64,000 nucleotides of DNA, from assembly GCA_964412015.1 (NCBI GenBank), contig CAYPMO010000003.1:103244-167243 (forward strand), read 5' to 3'. Every line of letters begins with the position of its first letter. Within the stretch, counting starts at the first letter, position 1. The position numbers and the translations under genes are program-made. Positions 8,382 through 17,837 of this stretch are shown here, piece by piece. The DNA is from SZUA-318 sp964412015. GTDB taxonomy: Bacteria > Gemmatimonadota > Gemmatimonadetes > Longimicrobiales > Gaopeijiaceae. The notes beneath the pieces were generated by a model. That model saw only the letters and a program-made list of their open reading frames with translations, had not been told where the DNA came from and made no database searches.

Positions 8382-8846
8382 TTACATGCCCTTGTGCGAA
8401 ACGGCCCAGAGGTACGCCGCCAGGTTGTCCACCATGGCGTCGTCGATCATCGTGCCGCCGCGCGGAAGCATGGGCGCGGCGACCTCCTTGGGCTGCGGCA
8501 CGCCGTCGACGATCTGGGTCCGGAGGCCCTCGAAGCTCCCGTCGGAGTGGAGCCAGGTGGCGTCGGTCAGGTCGGGCCCGAGCCCTGCCACCCCGCGTGC
8601 GTCCGTGCCGTGGCATGCGATGCAGGCCTGCGTGGGCCATGCGGCCGCGCCCGCATTCACCATCTCTGCCGTCACACCCTCGGGGAGCGTGATGCCGGTG
8701 AGGTCCACGGCGGCGGCGGACGTTTCGGGCTGGGATGCCGGAGCGGCCGTCTCGGCGGCCGGGGTTTCGGTAGCGGGCGGCTCACCCCCGCCACATGCGG
8801 CCAGGGCGGCGAGAGCGCCGAGAGTCCAAAGGCGACGATGGATCAT
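8382..8846 (-). CDS. Mono-heme class I cytochrome c lipoprotein
   Basis: 154 residues. The short signal ends at Cys18 (LAALAACGGG), which fits a lipoprotein lipobox, and a ~30-residue Ala/Pro/Thr-rich linker follows. The cytochrome domain has one CIACH heme site and a probable Met axial ligand in APMLPRGG, with the usual C-terminal helix (VDNLAAYLWAVS). It should be a small membrane-anchored electron carrier in the periplasm. It lies 2 kb from the multiheme pair, but on the opposite strand, so a link with that pair is only suggested. The start is ATG at 8846; longer open reading upstream belongs to the antisense of the ligase gene and has no cytochrome features. Confidence 0.8.
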   Translation of the reverse strand: MIHRRLWTLGALAALAACGGGEPPATETPAAETAAPASQPETSAAAVDLTGITLPEGVTAEMVNAGAAAWPTQACIACHGTDARGVAGLGPDLTDATWLHSDGSFEGLRTQIVDGVPQPKEVAAPMLPRGGTMIDDAMVDNLAAYLWAVSHKGM

Positions 8847-8944
8847 GGCCGGGCCTCGGAAAGGTGCGTGTGGGAATGCGTGGGACAAAGTAGCGCCTCC
8901 GCGCGCGCAGCGCCTCCGCCCTCGCCCTCCCCTGGCCGGGCCCG

Positions 8945-10438
8945 TCAGCCGCCGAACAGAACCTTCACCGCCGGCTTGGTCACCTTGCCCAGGGCGTTGC
9001 GCGGAAGCTGAGGGACGACGCGCCAGTCCTTCGGGACCTTGTAGGGGGCCAGGCGCTCCTTCGCGAACGCGCGGAGCTCCTCGGCGGTGGGCGTGGTCCC
9101 GGGGCTCGCCACCACGGCGGCGCACACGCGGTCGCCCCAGTCCGGGTCGGGCACGCCGACCACGGCGCAGTCGGCGACGGCGGGATGCGCGCGCAGGACG
9201 TCCTCGATCTCCAGCGCCGAGACCTTCTCGCCGCCGGTCTTGAGAATGTCCACGGACTCCCGCCCGAGGATACGGTAGGCTCCATCCGCCACGACGGCGC
9301 GGTCGCCCGTGCGGAACCAGCCGTCCCGCGTGAATGCGTCCGCCGTGGCGTCGGGGCGCCGCCAGTACTCGAGGAACACGCCGGGCCCGCGTACCTGGAT
9401 CTCCCCCGACACGCCCTCGGCGACGACCGAGCCCGCCTCGTCCACGAGGCGCACCTCCACGCCGGGAAGAGGGCGTCCCACGTGGCCAGGGCGGCGCTCC
9501 GCGTCCAGCGGGTTCGAGATCCCCATCCCGATCTCGGTCATCCCGTAGCGCTCGAGGAGGCGCTGGCCCGTGATCGTCTCCCACCGCTCGAGTGTCGGCA
9601 CCGGAAGCGCCGCCGATCCCGATACCGTGAGACGGAGCGCGCGCGCGCCGGCGCTCCAGCGAGCTCGGGTGTCCGCGTCGGCCGCCTGCCAGGCCTCGAT
9701 CAGCCGTCCGTAGAGCGTGGGGACGGCCATGAAGAGCGTGACGTCCCCCCGCGCCATGCGCTCCCACGTCTCGACCGCGTCGAACTTCGGGAGGATCTGG
9801 CAGACCGCGCCCGACCACAACGCGCACGTGAGCACGTTGATGATGCCGTGCACGTGGTGGAGCGGGAGCGTGAGCAGGATGTGGTCGTCCCGCGTCCACC
9901 CCCACGCCTCCACGAGCGAGCGCATCTGCGCTTCGTTGTTCGCGTGGGTCGTGACCACGCCCTTGGGACGGCCCGTCGTGCCCGACGTGTAGAGCATCAT
10001 CGCCCGTCGGGCCGCCGCGACGTCGGGGAGGACGGCCGTCGGGCCGGCATCGAGGAGGGCCGGAGTCCGAAGCACGGTGAGGCGGCGCTCGGCCGCGACC
10101 TCGGCCACGCGGTCGAGGAGCGAGGGGTGCGCTACGACCCGGATCGGATCGGCATCGTCCAGAACATAGGCCAGCTCGGCGGGAGGGTGGGACGTCGCGA
10201 GCGGGACCGCCACACCGCCCGCCCGCCAGATCCCCCACTGCACGGCGGCGTAGTCCCAGCCCGGAGGGACGAGGAAGCAGACGCGTGCTTCCTCCAGGTC
10301 GTCGCGGCCCGCGAGCAAGCGCGTTGCGACGGCGCCCGACGTGGCCAGGAGATCCCGGTACGTGAAGATCCCCTCGGGGGCCACGATCGCGATGCGGTCG
10401 TCGTGGCCCTCCGCGCGCGTGACGAGGGCGAGCGGCAT
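8945..10438 (-). CDS. Malonyl-CoA synthetase-like acyl-CoA ligase (MatB/ACSF3 family)
   Basis: A 497-residue ANL-superfamily adenylate-forming enzyme. The P-loop-like A3 motif YTSGTTGRPKG is at about 150-160, the YGMTEIGM A5 motif in the middle, the hinge DGWFRTGD, and the A10 lysine in RNALGKVTKP at the end. HHVHGIINVLTCALWSG and the GMTEIGMGISNPL stretch are those seen in MatB/ACSF3 malonyl- or methylmalonyl-CoA synthetases rather than long-chain ligases. It activates a carboxylate with ATP and CoA in the cytoplasm. No malonate transporter or decarboxylase is beside it. The next gene on the same strand (S9 peptidase) ends 27 nt upstream, so read-through transcription is possible. Confidence 0.78.
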   Translation of the reverse strand: MPLALVTRAEGHDDRIAIVAPEGIFTYRDLLATSGAVATRLLAGRDDLEEARVCFLVPPGWDYAAVQWGIWRAGGVAVPLATSHPPAELAYVLDDADPIRVVAHPSLLDRVAEVAAERRLTVLRTPALLDAGPTAVLPDVAAARRAMMLYTSGTTGRPKGVVTTHANNEAQMRSLVEAWGWTRDDHILLTLPLHHVHGIINVLTCALWSGAVCQILPKFDAVETWERMARGDVTLFMAVPTLYGRLIEAWQAADADTRARWSAGARALRLTVSGSAALPVPTLERWETITGQRLLERYGMTEIGMGISNPLDAERRPGHVGRPLPGVEVRLVDEAGSVVAEGVSGEIQVRGPGVFLEYWRRPDATADAFTRDGWFRTGDRAVVADGAYRILGRESVDILKTGGEKVSALEIEDVLRAHPAVADCAVVGVPDPDWGDRVCAAVVASPGTTPTAEELRAFAKERLAPYKVPKDWRVVPQLPRNALGKVTKPAVKVLFGG

Positions 10439-10465
10439 GACGGGTGAGGCCTCCGCGGCCTCGGC

Positions 10466-12706
10466 TCAGGCCCCGCCGGGGCCGCGACCGCCGCCGGACG
10501 AGCCCGCATCGGTCGCACTGGGTTCGGGGAGCAGCCAGTGGCCGAACCACTGCCGGAGCCTCCCCAGGCGATCCACGAGGAGCCACGGCTCGCCCGTGCG
10601 CGACAGGTCGTGTGTGGAGCGCGGGTAGCGCACGAACTCCACCGGCACTCCCTGCTTGCGCAGCGACATGAACCACTGCTCGGCGTCGGTCATCGGTGTC
10701 CGATGGTCCTCCTCGGACTGCACCATGAGCGTGGGCGTCCGCACCTGGTCCACGTATTTGATGGGCGAGAGCTCCCAGTACAGCTCCGGGTTGTCCCAGG
10801 GCTTTCCGTAGAACTCGAACTCGGTGAGGCCCTGCGCCTCCGAGGTGCCGTACCAGGAGAACCAGTTGCTGATCATGCGGTCGGTCTGGGCCGCCTTGAA
10901 GCGCTGCGTCTTCGTGGTGACCCATGCGGTCATGAACCCGCCGTAGCTGCCGCCGGTCACGCCGAGGTTCTCCGCGTCCACGTCGGGACGCTGGATCGCG
11001 ATGTCCACGGCCTTCATGAGGTCCTCGTAGTCTTCCTTCCCCCAGCGTCCTCGCGTCGAGTACGTGAAGTCGGCGCCGTATCCGCTCGACCCCCGCGGGT
11101 TGGTGTAGAGGACGAACATCCCCGCGCCCGTGAGGTTGTGGAACTCGTCGAACCATCCCTCCCCGTACGCCGAATGGGGCCCGCCGTGGATGTAGAGGAC
11201 CAGCGGGTATTTCTCGCCCGGCTCGTACCCGTACGGGAACTGGAGCCACGCCTCGATCTCCAGGCCGCCCACCGACGTGTACGTGAACCGCTCGGCGGTG
11301 GGCCAGGCGATCTCGGCGTTCAGCGCGTCGTTGAAGCCCGTCAGCTTCGTCTCGTTCTTCCCGTCGGCGTCGGCCACGAAGAGCTCGGTCGGCTTGTCCA
11401 CGGAGGTGGCCACGAACGCGACCTTCTCGTGTGAGGCGTCCCAGGTGAAGCCGCTGATCCGGCGTCGACCGGAGATCACCTCCTCCATCGAGCCGGTCTT
11501 CGGGTCTACGTGGAACAACGCGCTACGCCCACCGATCGAGGCGCTCATCGCGATGCGCCCGTTCTTCATCCATTCGATCCCCTGGGGCTCGTATCGCCAT
11601 TCCCCGAGGATGTCGCGCGCCTCGCCCCCCTGCGCGTCGATCAACCAGAGGCGGCGGTTCGACGTGCGCGTGAGGCTCGACGTGAACGCGATCTGGCGCG
11701 AGTCGGGGGACCACGTGATCCCGCTCTCGCTTCCGTTCTGGGCGGTGAGACGGCGTGCCTCGCCGCCTCCCACCGGGACGACGAAGATGTCGGCGTCGTT
11801 CCTCGGCGCTTCGTCGCGCTCGGCGTCGTAGGGGAGCTTCGCCAGCGAATCCCTCTCGGCCTGGACCGCGGAGTCCGGCCGGAGGGCTGGATCGGCCACG
11901 AACGCGATCCACGCCCCGTCGGGCGACACCACGGCGTTCCGGTGCGAATAGGGTGCGTCGGTGACCTTCGTCTTGGCCGTGTCGCCGAGCGTCTGTTTCC
12001 AGATCTGGGCCGCCTCCCACTTCCGCGCCTCCCGGCGGTTCGGCAGGAAACCCCTCCCGTTCGCCTTGTAGGGGAACTCGACGATCTGCATGCCGTCGAA
12101 GCGGCTCGGATCCAGGGGTTTCGTGATGCTCCGGAATGGCGGGCGGGCCATGGGCTTCATGCGCGCGTACGGATCGGCGGTACCGCCCTCGCGCTCCGCA
12201 CGTTCAGCGGACGGCTCCTCCGGCGCCGGAGGACCGAAGGGCCCACCCCGGTCTCCTCCCTCGGTCCACACCACGAACGTGCCGCTTGCCGGTACCGAGC
12301 CCTCGTGCCACCCCTCCATCTGGAACGCCTCACCCGAGGGCGCGCGGTCCATGCGGAGCACCCACGTGCTTCCCTCACCGCCTTCGCGCCGGGACGTGAA
12401 GAACAGGTAGGAGCCGTCGGGCGACCAGCGAGGGCCGGAGCTCTCCGTTCCCGGGGCCGTGAGGCGGACCGGCTCGCCACCCGACGTCGCGACCATCCAG
12501 ATCTCCGAGTGCCGTTGGTTCTCCTCCTCGTTGACGGTGGTGACGGTGAAGGCCACCCAGCGTCCGTCCGGGGACATCGCGGGGGAGGAGAGCGTGGTCA
12601 GCCGGTACCAGTCCTGGGGCGTGAATGCGCGCCCGGTCGGCTGTTGGGCGAAGACAGGGGCTGCGAGGGCGAGGAGCGCGGCCAGGAAGAGCATGGGGCG
12701 GCGCAT
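10466..12706 (-). CDS. Secreted S9C-type prolyl-oligopeptidase family peptidase
   Basis: 746 residues from the ATG at 12706, which has GGAG about 9 nt upstream; codons further upstream are not supported. The signal peptide is MRRPMLFLAALLALAAPVFA. Residues ~30-470 form a beta-propeller with WSPDG/WSPDS repeats. The C-terminal hydrolase domain has the triad Ser587 (GGSYGGF), Asp667 (QSEEDHRTP) and His699 (STHDLSR), as in acylaminoacyl-peptidase-like S9C enzymes. It degrades short peptides in the periplasm or outside the cell. Together with the S9B peptidase at 13.2-15.6 kb and the S15 hydrolase it suggests a protein-scavenging lifestyle. Confidence 0.88.
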   Translation of the reverse strand: MRRPMLFLAALLALAAPVFAQQPTGRAFTPQDWYRLTTLSSPAMSPDGRWVAFTVTTVNEEENQRHSEIWMVATSGGEPVRLTAPGTESSGPRWSPDGSYLFFTSRREGGEGSTWVLRMDRAPSGEAFQMEGWHEGSVPASGTFVVWTEGGDRGGPFGPPAPEEPSAERAEREGGTADPYARMKPMARPPFRSITKPLDPSRFDGMQIVEFPYKANGRGFLPNRREARKWEAAQIWKQTLGDTAKTKVTDAPYSHRNAVVSPDGAWIAFVADPALRPDSAVQAERDSLAKLPYDAERDEAPRNDADIFVVPVGGGEARRLTAQNGSESGITWSPDSRQIAFTSSLTRTSNRRLWLIDAQGGEARDILGEWRYEPQGIEWMKNGRIAMSASIGGRSALFHVDPKTGSMEEVISGRRRISGFTWDASHEKVAFVATSVDKPTELFVADADGKNETKLTGFNDALNAEIAWPTAERFTYTSVGGLEIEAWLQFPYGYEPGEKYPLVLYIHGGPHSAYGEGWFDEFHNLTGAGMFVLYTNPRGSSGYGADFTYSTRGRWGKEDYEDLMKAVDIAIQRPDVDAENLGVTGGSYGGFMTAWVTTKTQRFKAAQTDRMISNWFSWYGTSEAQGLTEFEFYGKPWDNPELYWELSPIKYVDQVRTPTLMVQSEEDHRTPMTDAEQWFMSLRKQGVPVEFVRYPRSTHDLSRTGEPWLLVDRLGRLRQWFGHWLLPEPSATDAGSSGGGRGPGGA

Positions 12707-12895
12707 GTCGGGGACTCCGGAAGGAAGGATCGCGGCGCGGGACCCGTAGGGTCCGCAGTCGTACGTGCCGACGATAGAGCCGCCCGGCGGAAGCGTCAAA
12801 CGCCACGCCATGGGGTGGCCGCGATCCGGTGTCGGCCGGCGTCGAGGTGTCCTCCTCCGTCTGTGACGCGCCCCCACGGGGCGCCGGGCTCACGC

Positions 12896-13132
12896 TCAGG
12901 TGAAGCCGCCGCTCCCGCAGCCTCCGCTCCCGCAACTGCCGCCGCCCGACCAGCTCCCGTCGCTCGGGGAGCGGCCTCCGATGAGGACGTTCACGGTGGT
13001 ATAGGCGCGCTCGACCCGGGTGGAGCCGCACCGGCTGCACACGCGTCCTTCGCCGCTGGCGTACGCCGACATCGAGAGGCGGACCTCGAACGCGGCGCCG
13101 CAGTCCTGGCAGGTGAATTCGTAGCTGGGCAT
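12896..13132 (-). CDS. FmdB-family zinc ribbon protein
   Basis: 78 residues. It begins MPSYEFTCQDCG and contains a second CSRCG pair, giving a four-cysteine zinc ribbon of the FmdB/CxxC_CxxC_SSSS family. The C-terminus is Gly/Ser/Cys rich (GGGSCGSGGCGSGGF), typical of the family. The original FmdB was described as a regulator of formamidase/amidase genes, but most members have no known role. ATG at 13132 is preferred over TTG at 13138 because family members start with MPxYEY. It sits divergently 110 nt from the DPP-IV gene. Confidence 0.8.
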   Translation of the reverse strand: MPSYEFTCQDCGAAFEVRLSMSAYASGEGRVCSRCGSTRVERAYTTVNVLIGGRSPSDGSWSGGGSCGSGGCGSGGFT

Positions 13133-13241
13133 ATCCAATAATACCGATACTTACATGTCAAAGGAAGCGCCCGACCGGGCTGACGTACCCGGACGCCGGG
13201 TTTATGATGGCCGGGACGTCACCCCGCTTCCAGGAAGCCCC

Positions 13242-15578
13242 ATGGCCACTCGCCACGCATCTCCGGTCCGCCTGAGCCTCCTGGCTCTGGCGCTCGCGTT
13301 CGTTCCCGTGCCCCGCGCTCTCGCGCAGCAGCCGATGCCCTACAGGCCGGACGCGCTCACGGCCGAGGACTACGCCCGGGCCGAGCGGTATCTCTCCGCG
13401 AACATGGGTCCCCTGGTGCTGGGGGGATCGGTGCGCCCCACGTGGCTGGATGATGACCGCTTCTGGTACCGGAACGATTTCGCGGAGGGCTCGGAATTCA
13501 TTCTTGTGGAACCAGAGCGTCGCACGCGGGCGCGCGCGTTCGACCACGAGGGTGTGGCCCGTGGACTTTCGGCGGCGACCGGGGAGGAGGTCCGCCCCTT
13601 CGCTCTTCCGTTCACGCGCTTCGAGCTCGTGGAGGGTGGCATCGCGGTGGAGGTCGCCTCGAAGCGGTATGTGTGCGATCCGGCGGCGGCGCGGTGCTCC
13701 GAGGCGGGCGCGAGCGAGGAGACCGCGCGAGACCGGGCCGTCTCGCCGGACGGCACGAAGGCCGCGTTCATCCGCGAGCACAATCTGTGGGTGAAAGACA
13801 TCACGACGGGCACGGAGACGCAGCTCACCTTCGACGGGATTCCCGACTTCGGCTACGCCACCGACAACGCCGGCTGGACGAAGAGTGACCGCCCGGTCGT
13901 GCTGTGGTCGCCCGACTCGAGGAAGATCGCCACGTTCCAGCACGACGCGCGCGGCGTCGGCGAGATGGGTCTCGTGAGCACGCGGGCCGGGCACCCGCGC
14001 ATCGAGGTGTGGAAGTATCCGCTCCCCGAAGACACCGTGATCTTCCGCATCTCGCGCGTCGTGGTGCACGTGGACGGGCCGCGGGTCGTGCGGCTCCGCA
14101 TTCCGCCCGACCAGCATCGCTCGACGATCTGCGACCACGTCTTCTGCGGCGGCGCGTTCGCCGACGTGGAGTGGAGCGAGGACAGCCGGCAGCTCGCCTT
14201 CGTTTCGAGCTCCCGGGACCACAAGGAGGCGCGCCTGCGCATCGCCGACGCCGAGACCGGCGAGGTCCGCGACGTGCTGGACGAGCGGGAGGAGACCTTC
14301 TTCGAGTCCGGCGAGGACATGGTCAACTGGCACCTGCTCGAGCGGTCCAACGAGGTGCTCTGGTGGTCCCGCCGGGACGATTGGGGGCATCTGTACCTGT
14401 ACGACCTCGGGACGGGAGCGCTGAAGCGGCAGATCACCTCGGGGTCGTGGAACGTGCTCCAGGTTCGGCACGTGGACGAGGCCGACCGCACGCTGTACGT
14501 CACCGGTGCGGGCCGTGAGGACGGAGACCCGTACTTCGAGTACTTCTACTCGGTCTCGCTCGATCGGGGCGAGCCGCGCCTCCTCACGCCCGACAGCGCG
14601 AACCACGTCATCACGGTGTCACCGTCGGGCAGGTGGTTCGTGGACTCGTGGTCCACGCCGGTGACCCCGCCCGTGACGGTGCTGCGTGACATGAGGGGCC
14701 GCGAGGTGGTGAAGCTGGAGACCGCGGACGTCTCCCGTCTCGTGGCTGCCGGCTGGAAGGAGCCGATCCCGTTCAGCGTGAAGGCGCGGGACGGGGTGAC
14801 GGACCTGTACGGTCTCATGTACACCCCCACGGACCTGGATCCCTCGAAGAAATACCCGGTGGTGAATTATCTCTATCCGGGACCTCAGTCGGGCTCCGTG
14901 GGAAGCCGCTCGTTCAGCGCCGCCCGGCGCGACCACCAGGCCCTCGCCGAGCTGGGGTTCGTGGTCGTCGAGGTGGACGCGATGGGGACGCCGAAGCGCT
15001 CCAAGGCGTTCCACGATGCCTATTACGGCAACATGGGCGACAACGGCCTTCCCGATCAGGTGACGACGATCCGCCAACTCGCCGCGCGGCACCCGTGGAT
15101 GGACCTGGACCGCGTCGGGATCTGGGGTCACTCAGGGGGCGGCTTCGCTTCGACGGCCGGCATCCTGCGCTTCCCCGATTTCTACAAGGTCGCGGTTTCC
15201 CAGGCCGGCAACCACGACAATCGCATCTACGAGGACGACTGGGGCGAGAAGTGGCAGGGGCTGCTCGTGACGAATCCGGACGGAACGACCAGCTACCACA
15301 ACCAGGCTAACCAACTCGTGGCGAGGAACCTGAAGGGCAAGCTCCTGTTGGCTCACGGGACGATGGACTCCAACGTGCCGCCCAACAACACGCTCGCCGT
15401 GGTGGACTCGCTCATCGCCGCGAACAAGGACTTCGACCTCATCCTGCTCCCCAACCGGAGCCACGGCTTCGGCAACGAGCCGTACATGATGCGGCGGCGC
15501 TGGGATTACTTCGTGCGGTGGCTCCTTCGGGCCGAGCCGCCCAAGGAGTACGAGATCGGGAAGGGGCGGGGGAGCTGA
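13242..15578 (+). CDS. Secreted dipeptidyl-peptidase IV-type (S9B) peptidase
   Basis: 778 residues from the ATG at 13242 (AGGAAG at -8). Signal peptide MATRHASPVRLSLLALALAF, cleavage near ALAQQ. A DPP-IV propeller covers ~60-520, and the hydrolase domain holds Ser631 (GHSGGGF), Asp709 (TMDSN) and His741 (NRSHGFG). DPP-IV enzymes remove N-terminal X-Pro/X-Ala dipeptides. The last 33 codons (HGFGNEPYMMRRRWDYFVRW onward) recur, 89% identical in DNA, at the end of an unrelated Ig-like gene at 35.07 kb. This gene marks the left border of the accessory island. Confidence 0.88.
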   Translation: MATRHASPVRLSLLALALAFVPVPRALAQQPMPYRPDALTAEDYARAERYLSANMGPLVLGGSVRPTWLDDDRFWYRNDFAEGSEFILVEPERRTRARAFDHEGVARGLSAATGEEVRPFALPFTRFELVEGGIAVEVASKRYVCDPAAARCSEAGASEETARDRAVSPDGTKAAFIREHNLWVKDITTGTETQLTFDGIPDFGYATDNAGWTKSDRPVVLWSPDSRKIATFQHDARGVGEMGLVSTRAGHPRIEVWKYPLPEDTVIFRISRVVVHVDGPRVVRLRIPPDQHRSTICDHVFCGGAFADVEWSEDSRQLAFVSSSRDHKEARLRIADAETGEVRDVLDEREETFFESGEDMVNWHLLERSNEVLWWSRRDDWGHLYLYDLGTGALKRQITSGSWNVLQVRHVDEADRTLYVTGAGREDGDPYFEYFYSVSLDRGEPRLLTPDSANHVITVSPSGRWFVDSWSTPVTPPVTVLRDMRGREVVKLETADVSRLVAAGWKEPIPFSVKARDGVTDLYGLMYTPTDLDPSKKYPVVNYLYPGPQSGSVGSRSFSAARRDHQALAELGFVVVEVDAMGTPKRSKAFHDAYYGNMGDNGLPDQVTTIRQLAARHPWMDLDRVGIWGHSGGGFASTAGILRFPDFYKVAVSQAGNHDNRIYEDDWGEKWQGLLVTNPDGTTSYHNQANQLVARNLKGKLLLAHGTMDSNVPPNNTLAVVDSLIAANKDFDLILLPNRSHGFGNEPYMMRRRWDYFVRWLLRAEPPKEYEIGKGRGS
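15462..15560 (+). repeat. Left copy of 99-bp direct repeat (DPP-IV 3' end)
   Basis: These 99 nt inside the DPP-IV gene match 35071-35169 with 11 mismatches by hand alignment. Eight of the changes are synonymous, so both copies evolved for a time as coding DNA. Confidence 0.85.
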
Positions 15579-15889
15579 CAGAGGGCCGCGCTTCGAACGC
15601 CTCGCCAGGTCCGTCCCCCCACCCCGGATGCACCCTCCCGATACCACGGTGTGCTCGTCGCCAACGCACGCCCGATCGGCTGTGATCGCTATCGACAGGC
15701 CCCAGGCGGAGCCACCCCCATCCGTCCACCCCACACCCGCCGAGCCCGCCACATCCCGAGGCCGCCGGCCACGCCAGCGCTGTCCCGCCCGTCCTGCCAT
15801 TCCGCCGACCCATCCCTCATCCCTTCCAGCCGGGTGCCCTACCCTCACTCTTCCGCCACTCCTCACCCACAGCTCGACGTCCCGTTCCC
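15579..15889. other. Intergenic, no gene seen
   Basis: 311 nt between the DPP-IV stop and the stop of the convergent HAF-repeat gene. The plus strand is strongly pyrimidine-rich (runs of C and T). No protein or RNA gene or hairpin terminator is recognisable. The left junction of the accessory island must lie here or in the DPP-IV tail. Confidence 0.5.
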
Positions 15890-16984
15890 TCAATGCCACA
15901 TGACGGCATGAAGCTGGCCGGTGGCGGTGGTGCCATATCCGACGATGTATCCGCGGTTGTTCACGCCGAGCGCCCAGCTCTCCGTGCCACCGGGGAGTGT
16001 GCCCAGGTCCTCCATTCCGGCTCCGTCCCACACGAACGCGTGGGTTGCGCCCGTCGCCGTCCTGCTCGAACCCACGATCAGGCCCCACTCGTTGATGCCT
16101 ACGGCTTCGCTCCAGTCGCCTCCCAGCGTGCCCAGGTCGACGGGCCGGCCGTCCTCCCACAGAACCGCGTGAACCTCATCGTTGGCCATGTGACTCCAGC
16201 CTACGATCTGGGTCCGGTCGTTGATGTCACCGGGGAAGGCACAGCAGCCTCCGGGCAGGGTGCCCAGATCGATTTTCGTCCCCTGGTCCCAGAGAAAGGC
16301 AATCTCGGGCCGGGTCTCGGTTGGCACCCGGGAGAACACGGTTATTTGGCCCCGTGCGTTGATGGCCGTGGCGTCGTTTTCCGTAGCATCGGGATGGAAG
16401 GACCCGAGGTCCGTCACCTCTCCCCGGTCCCACAAGAACGTCGTCGTCTCGCCAACCATCCCGATCTCACGAACACCGACGATCTGACCCCGGTTGTTGA
16501 TGTCGTGCGCGTCTGCCTGGAAGCCCAGGTCCCGCATCTCCCCTCGCTCCCACAGGAAGACGTTTCGCCGGCCCTCGGCCGTCCAACTATCGCCTGCCAC
16601 CTGCCCCCGATCATTGATCCCCGCGACCCAACTTTGATCGCCGCCGAGCGTGCCCAGGTCCTCCATGGTCCCCTGGCTCAAGACGAACACGTGCCACTCT
16701 CCCGACACGGTCTGGCTCTCGCCCAGAACCTGCCCGCGCTGGTTGATGTCGGTGGCCACGCTGTGGTCGCCGCCCAGCGTGCCGAGATCCAGGACCGGAA
16801 CACCGGAGGTACTGATGGTCCAGATGGACTCCGAGACGCCGAGGTCGATTCCGTCGGCTCCCGCGACCCTGGCCTTCGAGGCGGCGGCCGCTCCGACGCC
16901 GTTCTCCTCCATCACCGGCACCGCCAGATCCTGGCAGGCTGTCGCCACCAGGGCTACGACCGACAGAGTCAGCATCCTGTTCAC
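15890..16984 (-). CDS. HAF-repeat lipoprotein
   Basis: About 364 residues from GTG at 16984 (GGAGG 5 nt upstream; ATG at 16975 is the alternative). A lipoprotein-like signal ends LVATACQD. The rest is about eight ~38-residue repeats with the signature DLGTLGG...INxRGQVVG...AFLWxxG of the extracellular HAF family, thought to form a beta-propeller on the cell surface. The function is unknown; such proteins are often secreted or surface exposed. The gene is intact, unlike its paralogue at 26.7 kb. A GTCACGTTTTG/GGACTCTC motif lies about 117 nt upstream of the start, matching the ones before the paralogue and other island genes. Confidence 0.82.
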   Translation of the reverse strand: MNRMLTLSVVALVATACQDLAVPVMEENGVGAAAASKARVAGADGIDLGVSESIWTISTSGVPVLDLGTLGGDHSVATDINQRGQVLGESQTVSGEWHVFVLSQGTMEDLGTLGGDQSWVAGINDRGQVAGDSWTAEGRRNVFLWERGEMRDLGFQADAHDINNRGQIVGVREIGMVGETTTFLWDRGEVTDLGSFHPDATENDATAINARGQITVFSRVPTETRPEIAFLWDQGTKIDLGTLPGGCCAFPGDINDRTQIVGWSHMANDEVHAVLWEDGRPVDLGTLGGDWSEAVGINEWGLIVGSSRTATGATHAFVWDGAGMEDLGTLPGGTESWALGVNNRGYIVGYGTTATGQLHAVMWH

Positions 16985-17100
16985 GGTGTCCTCCCTTTCT
17001 ACATGTGGAACTTCTCCCGCCCAGCGCTGTCGACGGGGCCTCCCCTTGCGGTTGGCCGGACACGCGACGGGGGTGCCCGGGAGACGCACCCCTTCCTAGT

Positions 17101-17129
17101 GAGAGTCCAGGCAGACGTCAAAACGTGAC
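17101..17129 (-). promoter_or_regulatory. Two-block island motif upstream of HAF gene 1
   Basis: Read on the minus strand: GTCACGTTTTG, 10 nt, GGACTCTC. The same blocks with identical spacing occur at 26634 and 27812. A candidate promoter for the ECF-like sigma factor encoded at 19.95 kb. Confidence 0.55.
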
Positions 17130-17208
17130 GCTGTTCACGCCTTCACGGGGGGGCTCTGCGCTGCGCTGGTGCAGAGAGACGCCCGGCAGGAGGGAATGGG
17201 CGGTTATG

Positions 17209-17716
17209 TCATCGGGATGGCGGGATCGCGCGGGCGGTATCAGTCGTCGAGGCCAGGCGGTAGTGGCCGCGCGGGAGCGAGGGGTGGGGGTCGGTGGCGG
17301 AGGTCCAGGTGGAGGAGGGTTGCGGAAGCGACTGGGGGGTCGGTGAGGAGGGCGGGGATGGACATCTGGGCGCCGGAGGCGGGGCAGAGCAGCGGTGGGA
17401 CCTCGCAGATTCGGGCGAGGAGTACGGCCCAGCGGATGCGCGCGGGGCTGGCGTGCACGCCGTGGTATCAGTGGCGGTGCATGCGGTGCCCTCGTGGGAG
17501 CGGACCGCTCCCTTCGGCCCCTGTGCGAAGAGGCGGTCGAGGACGACGAGATGGCAGTGGAAGATCCGTTCCCTCACCTCCCTGTGGGACCCCCTCGATG
17601 TGCGGTTTCGGGTCGCGCGTGGAGGCGTGGCTCTCCCGCCGCTCCTCGTTGTCGATCTCGAAGTCGCGGTTCTTCAGCCCTATCGGGCGCTCGTACTCGC
17701 TCACGGTGATCGCCAC
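17209..17716 (-). pseudogene. Decayed IS91-type transposase remnant
   Basis: On the minus strand, YHGVHASPARIRW, a tail LLARICEVPPLLCPASGAQM and then LLTDPP and TLLHLDLRHRPPPLAPARPL correspond to the C-terminal part of IS91-family Y2 transposases (YHGVLAP..., a CPxCG zinc knuckle, DPP..., HL.L...PPPLAPA). The second Cys of the knuckle is Ser (CPAS), a stop codon sits at 17468-17470, and upstream pieces (FHCHLVVLDRLFAQ) are in another frame. Only part of the original element remains, and neither end can be defined. Matches are by eye, so the family is likely but not certain. Confidence 0.5.
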
Positions 17717-17837
17717 CGCGCGGCATCCGCCCCGCCCCTACCGCAGCGGCCTGAACGCCGTGTCTTCGAGCGTCCGGTCAAGTCGAACCTCGCATCTCGC
17801 GTAACGAGAGCTCTCCTCCATGCGGCCGTCGGGACCC

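Noticed and set aside
8846..11249. A long N-terminal extension of the cytochrome c frame on the minus strand
   Set aside because: The extension is out-of-frame reading of the ligase and S9 genes. The cytochrome starts at ATG 8846 with its own signal peptide.
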